Shown: positions 7,236 to 10,262 of the stretch, piece after piece
How the letters are laid out: every line of letters starts with the position of its first letter
How positions within the stretch are numbered: the first letter of the stretch is position 1
Notes under the pieces: model-generated
Seen by the model: only the letters and a program-made list of their open reading frames with translations
What the model was told of the DNA's origin: nothing
The model's database searches: none
Position numbers and translations under genes: made by a program
Assembly: GCA_031288675.1 (NCBI GenBank)
Contig: JAITQY010000075.1
Location: 1-10,262 of the forward strand
Reading direction: 5' to 3'
DNA length: 10,262 nucleotides
Source: Oscillospiraceae bacterium
GTDB taxonomy: Bacteria > Bacillota > Clostridia > Oscillospirales > Oscillospiraceae

Positions 7236-7881
7236 TATGGGATACATTCTCATTTGAAACATCAAGTTTTTTCAAATACTTTCTTACTTCGTCATTAAGA
7301 GACATCAATTTCTCATTCATTTTCCTAGACCTCTTATAATCATCACGCTCTAAATGTTCCTTTTCGCTCTGTGTCTCCAAAGAGCCTATATTCCAGCGTT
7401 GGCGAAAGGTATATAGCTGCAGAGAGCCAAGTTTTAATATTTCATCATATAGCAAGTAGAAAGCAACTGGAATAAATGGGGCATTTGAACGTAGTGTATC
7501 CTGTGCTACAACAACTTTATTATTAGCATCACGATAAACATGTTCATCTTTTTCTTTACGAGCGTTTTCATCAGCTGGTTGATCTGACAATCCAGGAGTA
7601 ATCATTGCATAGACGCTTTTAACCATATCAGCAAAACTCTTGGAAAGTTGCCGATAAATATCAAATTCAGCATCGAACCGAACCTTGCTAACATAGTTCT
7701 TCTTTTCCAATCCGCTTTTGAAGCTTTCGAGTTCCTTGTTAAGCTGTAATTCATACTTTGCAGATAATCTCTCGGCTATATGGTTAGCAGAAAACTTCAC
7801 AACAGCGCCAATAATAACGGCAACTCCACCAATTCCTCCGACGGCAGTTAAAACAATTTTGAATACATCTCCCAAACTCAT
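7228..7881 (-). CDS. Unrecognised membrane-anchored coiled-coil protein
   Basis: A 217-residue protein I cannot assign to a named family. Residues 9-30 form one glycine-rich transmembrane helix (IVLTAVGGIGGVAVIIGAVVKF). A long charged helical region (about 32-92, likely coiled coil) holds LNKELESFKSGLEKK and a KVRFDAEFDIYRQLSKSF segment. An acidic linker (97-115) and a second helical part (120-206) rich in charged residues follow. The likely topology is a short outside N-terminus with the bulk in the cytoplasm. Small proteins of this layout are seen in accessory regions, but that is general memory, not proof. The start has GGAGG 6 bases upstream and overlaps the preceding small frame by ATGA. 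The end overlaps the Mod-like stub. Codon use is clearly more A/T-rich than in mgtE or ychF, which fits transfer. The frame is intact and has a promoter, so the protein may still be made. Confidence 0.75.
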   Translation of the reverse strand: MSLGDVFKIVLTAVGGIGGVAVIIGAVVKFSANHIAERLSAKYELQLNKELESFKSGLEKKNYVSKVRFDAEFDIYRQLSKSFADMVKSVYAMITPGLSDQPADENARKEKDEHVYRDANNKVVVAQDTLRSNAPFIPVAFYLLYDEILKLGSLQLYTFRQRWNIGSLETQSEKEHLERDDYKRSRKMNEKLMSLNDEVRKYLKKLDVSNENVSHND

Positions 7882-8039
7882 CCTAATCCTCCAATTAATT
7901 TTGCAATTTTCTCAACTCGCCGTTGAGTTCCATCGAGTTTCTGCCGCCGTATGTCCCGCTCTATGGCTTCGGCTATGTAGCTCTCGGTATTGAGCCGGAT
8001 ACCCGAAATCTGCCGTGCTAAGTTCTCAGCGTTAATCAC
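7878..8039 (-). CDS. Small ribbon-helix-helix-like protein, 53 codons, GTG start (possible fragment)
   Basis: A short frame from GTG at 8039 to a TGA that overlaps the next start as ATGA (7881-7878). It reads VINAENLARQISGIRLNTES, then YIAEAIERDIRRQK, then a basic tail ending IAKLIGGLG. The stretch LARQISGIRLNTESYIAEAIERDI resembles helix 1, turn and helix 2 of ribbon-helix-helix (Arc/CopG) repressors, but the preceding beta strand is missing or very short. A stop codon lies three codons before the GTG, and no Shine-Dalgarno is seen in front of it, so translation start is uncertain. First position in the operon, the overlap with the next gene, and an operator-like dyad over its start fit a self-regulating DNA-binding protein. 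It could equally be the C-terminal remnant of a longer gene. Confidence 0.45.
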   Translation of the reverse strand: MINAENLARQISGIRLNTESYIAEAIERDIRRQKLDGTQRRVEKIAKLIGGLG

Positions 8040-8062
8040 TAAATATTAGTCATTAATCACTA
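8032..8062. promoter_or_regulatory. Operator-like dyad with a 21-bp direct repeat
   Basis: TTAATCACTAA (8032-8042), ATA, TTAGTCATTAA (8046-8056) is an inverted repeat with only the central base of each 11-base arm unmatched. TTAATCACTA also recurs at 8053-8062, exactly 21 bases (two helical turns) after the copy at 8032-8041. The block covers the expected transcription start of the promoter at 8070-8098 and the first codons behind it, where a repressor would bind. Confidence 0.5.
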
Positions 8063-8069
8063 CTACTAT

Positions 8070-8098
8070 AGTATAACACAAAAAATTCGGTTTGTCAA
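8070..8098 (-). promoter_or_regulatory. Strong sigma-A promoter of the accessory operon
   Basis: On the minus strand a perfect TTGACA (8098-8093), a 17-base spacer and TATACT (8075-8070), with TG one base before the -10. A 10-base palindrome TACTATAGTA (8064-8073) overlaps the -10. Transcription would start near 8063 and run through the small frame, the membrane coiled-coil gene and the Mod-like stub, with no terminator visible before the mgtE promoter. Confidence 0.75.
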
Positions 8099-8156
8099 TA
8101 GGTTATTTATGTATAGCCGTAAATTATTTATAAACACTTATTAAACTTTAACTCCG

Positions 8157-8822
8157 CTATTGCCCGGAAGAAAATTTTACAATCAGCTGGACTATTCCAA
8201 ACATCAGCGGCTGATGGACAAGGTAAATTATAAGAGCCTTACGCCCTATCGCCGGAAGTACCGGCACGCACATATTATAAAACCACTTCGGAAACTTGTC
8301 CTCCCTAATCCAGCCGCCTACCGACGTACCAAGCAAAAACGCAAAAGCCCAGGGAACGGGCGGAAACCAATCCGAGCTGTATATATTCGGCTGCGGCAGA
8401 ACTCCGCAAATCTCCGCTATGAACGCGGCAACTCCCAAAACGAGCCAAACCGCCCAGTGAACTCTGTCAATATATTTCCCGAGAAATCCGTATGCTATCA
8501 TACACACCGCAAGCAGATGTAAAACGCCAAACCATACCGGCATATTCACAAACGGCAGAGCTAATACTATAGTCACCAATAAGGCGCAGGCAAGAGTTTT
8601 CAATCCGCGTTTAATATTATTCCGTGAAAACCGGCTTGATACACCCGCAAGCAGGATAAAAGTTATAGCCACAATATAATGAAGCGAGTCTATCCACGGG
8701 TTCCAAAATACCTCCTGAGGCGCATCTAAAAACGCCACAATATCATAAAAACTATGGTGTACTATCATCAGCAGCACCATCAAACCGCGCAGCGCGTCTA
8801 TTGACTCGATTCTTTTATTCAT
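8157..8822 (-). CDS. DUF1624/HGSNAT-like integral membrane protein
   Basis: A 221-residue membrane protein of the heparan-alpha-glucosaminide N-acetyltransferase-like (DUF1624, acyltransferase-3-related) group. The N-terminal signature SIDALRGLMVLLMIVHHSFYD (7-27) is diagnostic and carries the paired histidines 22 and 23. HLLAVCMIAYGFL is at 102-114, and the C-terminal KALIIYLVHQP (195-205) has another histidine in a helix. About seven helices can be drawn: 10-31, 48-63, 75-92, 95-113, 122-140, 155-171 and 190-215. Family members move acyl groups across the membrane, but for the short bacterial form no substrate is established. The ATG has no Shine-Dalgarno directly before it. AGGAG at 8857-8853 is separated from it by a perfect hairpin. 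The gene follows the ychF-like gene and may depend on read-through from it. No clear terminator follows it; the stretch 8101-8156 is merely AT-rich. Confidence 0.8.
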   Translation of the reverse strand: MNKRIESIDALRGLMVLLMIVHHSFYDIVAFLDAPQEVFWNPWIDSLHYIVAITFILLAGVSSRFSRNNIKRGLKTLACALLVTIVLALPFVNMPVWFGVLHLLAVCMIAYGFLGKYIDRVHWAVWLVLGVAAFIAEICGVLPQPNIYSSDWFPPVPWAFAFLLGTSVGGWIREDKFPKWFYNMCVPVLPAIGRKALIIYLVHQPLMFGIVQLIVKFSSGQ

Positions 8823-8831
8823 AAATATTAA

Positions 8832-8852
8832 CGGGCAGGTTAACCCTGCCCG
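8832..8852 (-). terminator. Perfect 8-bp hairpin after the ychF-like gene (terminator or repeat element, copy 2)
   Basis: CGGGCAGG (8832-8839), loop TTAAC, CCTGCCCG (8845-8852) form a perfect GC-rich stem 15 bases after the stop at 8867. On the minus strand it is followed by TTAATATTT, only a weak T-rich tail, so termination would be partial. AGGAG directly precedes it, as at 3617-3635, which points to a repeated element. The start codon of the next gene is only 9 bases behind the stem. Confidence 0.5.
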
Positions 8853-8866
8853 CTCCTTTGTTTTAT

Positions 8867-9826
8867 TTACACGTTGAAAAGTATGTTCATAATGTCTCCG
8901 TCTTTTACAATGTACTCCTTGCCTTCCATCCGGAAAAGCCCTTTATCCTTAGCGGCTTTCATTGACCCGGTTTCTTTCAAATCGTTAAAGGCGACGACTT
9001 CCGCGCGGATGAACCCGCGCTCCAAGTCGGAATGTATTTTTCCCGCCGCACCCGGCGCTTTGGTACCGCCGCGAACCGTCCAGGCACGAACCTCGTCCTT
9101 GCCTGCTGTAAGGAATGAAATCAATCCGAGTATCTCATAGCTTCGCCGAATCATCGCGTCAAGACCGGTCTCGCTAATCCCGAGATCGTCAAGAAACGGC
9201 TGGCGTTCCTCCGGTTCCAGCTCCAGAAGGTCACATTCCAGTTTTGCGCAAACTGTAAGCGCCTCCTCACCGTCGAATATGAATTTATCACCGCCCAAAC
9301 TGTCTTCCGAAACATTGGCAACATATATCGTAGGTTTGCCGGTAAGCAGCTCTGGAACTTCCGTATCAAAAGTACGTGCTGGATTACCCTGACTAAGGTG
9401 GTCACGAAGCCGTTCAAGCATTGCGGCTTCCTCAGCATATTTTTTATCGCCTTTAGCGTTCTTTTTTGCGCGCTCAATGCGCTTTTCCACGCTTTCAATG
9501 TCAGATAAAAGAAGCTCCGTGTTAAGATTGTCTGCGTTATCTGCCGGGTTTTCTCCGCCGAAACAGTTGACTACGTGTACAAGCGCGTCCGCCTGACGAA
9601 GCGCAGTACGGTCAGAGCCGACCGGCAATGCGAACTCAATAACGGCGTTTGTAGTTTTTTTCGGTTCGTAAAGTTCAGTAAGCCAGTCAAGACGCTTATC
9701 CGGAACTCTCACAACGCCGACATTCTGCCCTGAACCGCCGTATAGACCCTGATTTATAACTCCGGTTAAAGCCCCGAAAAGCGTTCGTCTGCCGGAGCCG
9801 GTCAATCCTATGATTCCTAATTTCAT
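8867..9826 (-). CDS. YchF-like/DUF933 protein with degenerate nucleotide-binding site
   Basis: A 319-residue relative of YchF/OLA1, the Obg-family ATPase that binds ribosomes; YchF itself has about 363 residues. The C-terminal TGS-like DUF933 domain (about 235-319) is well kept: LTAGKDEVRAWTVRGGTKAP, AAGKIHSDLERGFIRAEVVAF, EGKEYIVKDGDIMNILFNV. The helical arm is at 107-146, and the altered G4 motif NVSED is at 171-175 (NVAED in YchF). The P-loop is changed: GLTGSGRRT at 7-15, where YchF has GLPNVGKST, so both the phosphate-binding Lys and the Mg-binding Ser are Arg. The G3/switch II stretch DIAGLVKGAS...GLG is deleted (the chain goes from VIEFALPVG to RQADALVHVV at 62-86). ATP hydrolysis is unlikely; ribosome or RNA binding through TGS may remain. 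The ATG overlaps the ftsH stop (ATGA) and has no good ribosome binding site, so translation is probably coupled to ftsH. Confidence 0.85.
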   Translation of the reverse strand: MKLGIIGLTGSGRRTLFGALTGVINQGLYGGSGQNVGVVRVPDKRLDWLTELYEPKKTTNAVIEFALPVGSDRTALRQADALVHVVNCFGGENPADNADNLNTELLLSDIESVEKRIERAKKNAKGDKKYAEEAAMLERLRDHLSQGNPARTFDTEVPELLTGKPTIYVANVSEDSLGGDKFIFDGEEALTVCAKLECDLLELEPEERQPFLDDLGISETGLDAMIRRSYEILGLISFLTAGKDEVRAWTVRGGTKAPGAAGKIHSDLERGFIRAEVVAFNDLKETGSMKAAKDKGLFRMEGKEYIVKDGDIMNILFNV

Positions 9827-10262
9827 TCGTCTGTATTATTATCTTCTGTAACTTCAATCTTCGCTTCCGAACCGTCAGACGTTTCCGCTTTGACCTCCGC
9901 CTTTACCGGCTCCGGAGGGAATACCCCGTACTCACAGAGGTAAGCAAAGGTCTCGCCGTCCATAATTTCGTTTTTAAGCAGATATTTTGCGGTCAGCGCA
10001 AGAATCTCATAGTGTTCAACAAGAATCTGCTCACAGCGTTTATACGCCTCTTCAACGATGCGCTCGACCTCGCCATCGATAGCCGTCGCGGTACTTTCAC
10101 TATACATCTTTGTGTGACCGTAATCGCGTCCGAGAAATACCTCATCATTCTCTGACGCAAACGTAATAGGACCAAGTTTGTCGCTCATACCGTATTTGGT
10201 CACCATATTACGAGCGATTTCGGTAGCACGCTGAAGGTCATTGGAAGCGCCGGTGCTGATGT
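9823..10262 (-). CDS. ftsH: ATP-dependent zinc metalloprotease FtsH, C-terminal end (runs off the right edge)
   Basis: The last 145 or so codons of FtsH, the membrane-bound AAA+ protease that degrades misfolded membrane proteins and short-lived regulators. The window holds the end of the M41 peptidase domain: STGASNDLQRATEIARNMV, TKYGMSDKLGPITF, EVFLGRDYGHTKMYSE, then IDGEVERIVEEAYKRCEQIL and the helix ending MDGETFAYLCEYG. The HEXXH zinc site and the AAA+ module lie outside. The tail of about 30 residues after FPPEPV is acidic and of low complexity, as is common in FtsH. The first ATG inside the window (10206) is internal, since the conserved sequence continues upstream of it. The stop TGA (9825-9823) overlaps the start of the ychF-like gene. 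Confidence 0.93.
   Translation of the reverse strand, partial: ISTGASNDLQRATEIARNMVTKYGMSDKLGPITFASENDEVFLGRDYGHTKMYSESTATAIDGEVERIVEEAYKRCEQILVEHYEILALTAKYLLKNEIMDGETFAYLCEYGVFPPEPVKAEVKAETSDGSEAKIEVTEDNNTDE

Noticed and set aside
7228..8055. TTAGTCATTA present at both 7228-7237 and 8046-8055, as possible attachment sites of a mobile element
   Set aside because: A 10-base match within about 1 kb is near chance. One copy belongs to an operator-like block and the other is coding overlap. No integrase or transposase is present.
8160..8522. 120-codon plus-strand frame opposite the DUF1624 gene
   Set aside because: The opposite strand encodes a clear membrane protein with family motifs. The plus frame is Lys/Arg-rich, as shadows of hydrophobic genes are.
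1..10262. CRISPR array, tRNA, rRNA or insertion sequence
   Set aside because: No regularly spaced repeats, cloverleaf-like sequence, rRNA signature or transposase frame is visible on either strand.

Overview
The window reads as a stretch of bacterial chromosome, most likely from a Bacillota/Clostridia-type organism. The evidence is AGGAGG-like ribosome binding sites, a threonyl-tRNA synthetase of the short form, a divergent second type IIA topoisomerase B subunit, and PutP, MgtE and PaaK of Gram-positive flavour. I cannot name a genus. Every gene I can support lies on the minus strand, so the map reads from right to left. Both ends cut through a gene.

Right part (10262 to 8157): the C-terminal end of FtsH overlaps by ATGA with a gene for a shortened YchF/DUF933-type protein whose P-loop is degenerate. 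A small perfect hairpin follows, then a gene for a seven-helix DUF1624/HGSNAT-like membrane protein.

Middle (8098 to 7077): a compact, visibly more AT-rich block with its own strong promoter and an operator-like dyad. It carries a 53-codon ribbon-helix-helix-like reading frame, an unrecognised membrane-anchored coiled-coil protein, and an approximately 30-residue stub that looks like the N-terminus of a type III restriction-modification methyltransferase (Mod). The three frames are joined by ATGA-type overlaps. I read this as the promoter-proximal remnant of a horizontally acquired, probably defence-related operon whose rest has been deleted. The deletion joint lies at the mgtE promoter.

Left part (7023 to 1): mgtE (magnesium channel), a parE/gyrB-like topoisomerase subunit with a TTG start, and a phenylacetate-CoA ligase-like gene follow each other closely and could be one transcript from the promoter at 7071-7099. 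thrS and putP each have their own good sigma-A promoter.

The most striking single observation is in thrS. An in-frame TAA interrupts the anticodon-binding domain at the Glu of the GDKE motif, and 36 well-conserved codons remain in frame behind it. Most of the rest is ordinary housekeeping content. I did not find a convincing, complete new system. The best candidates for a second look are the defence-operon remnant, the degenerate YchF-like partner of ftsH, and a Shine-Dalgarno/hairpin/start arrangement in front of the DUF1624 gene.
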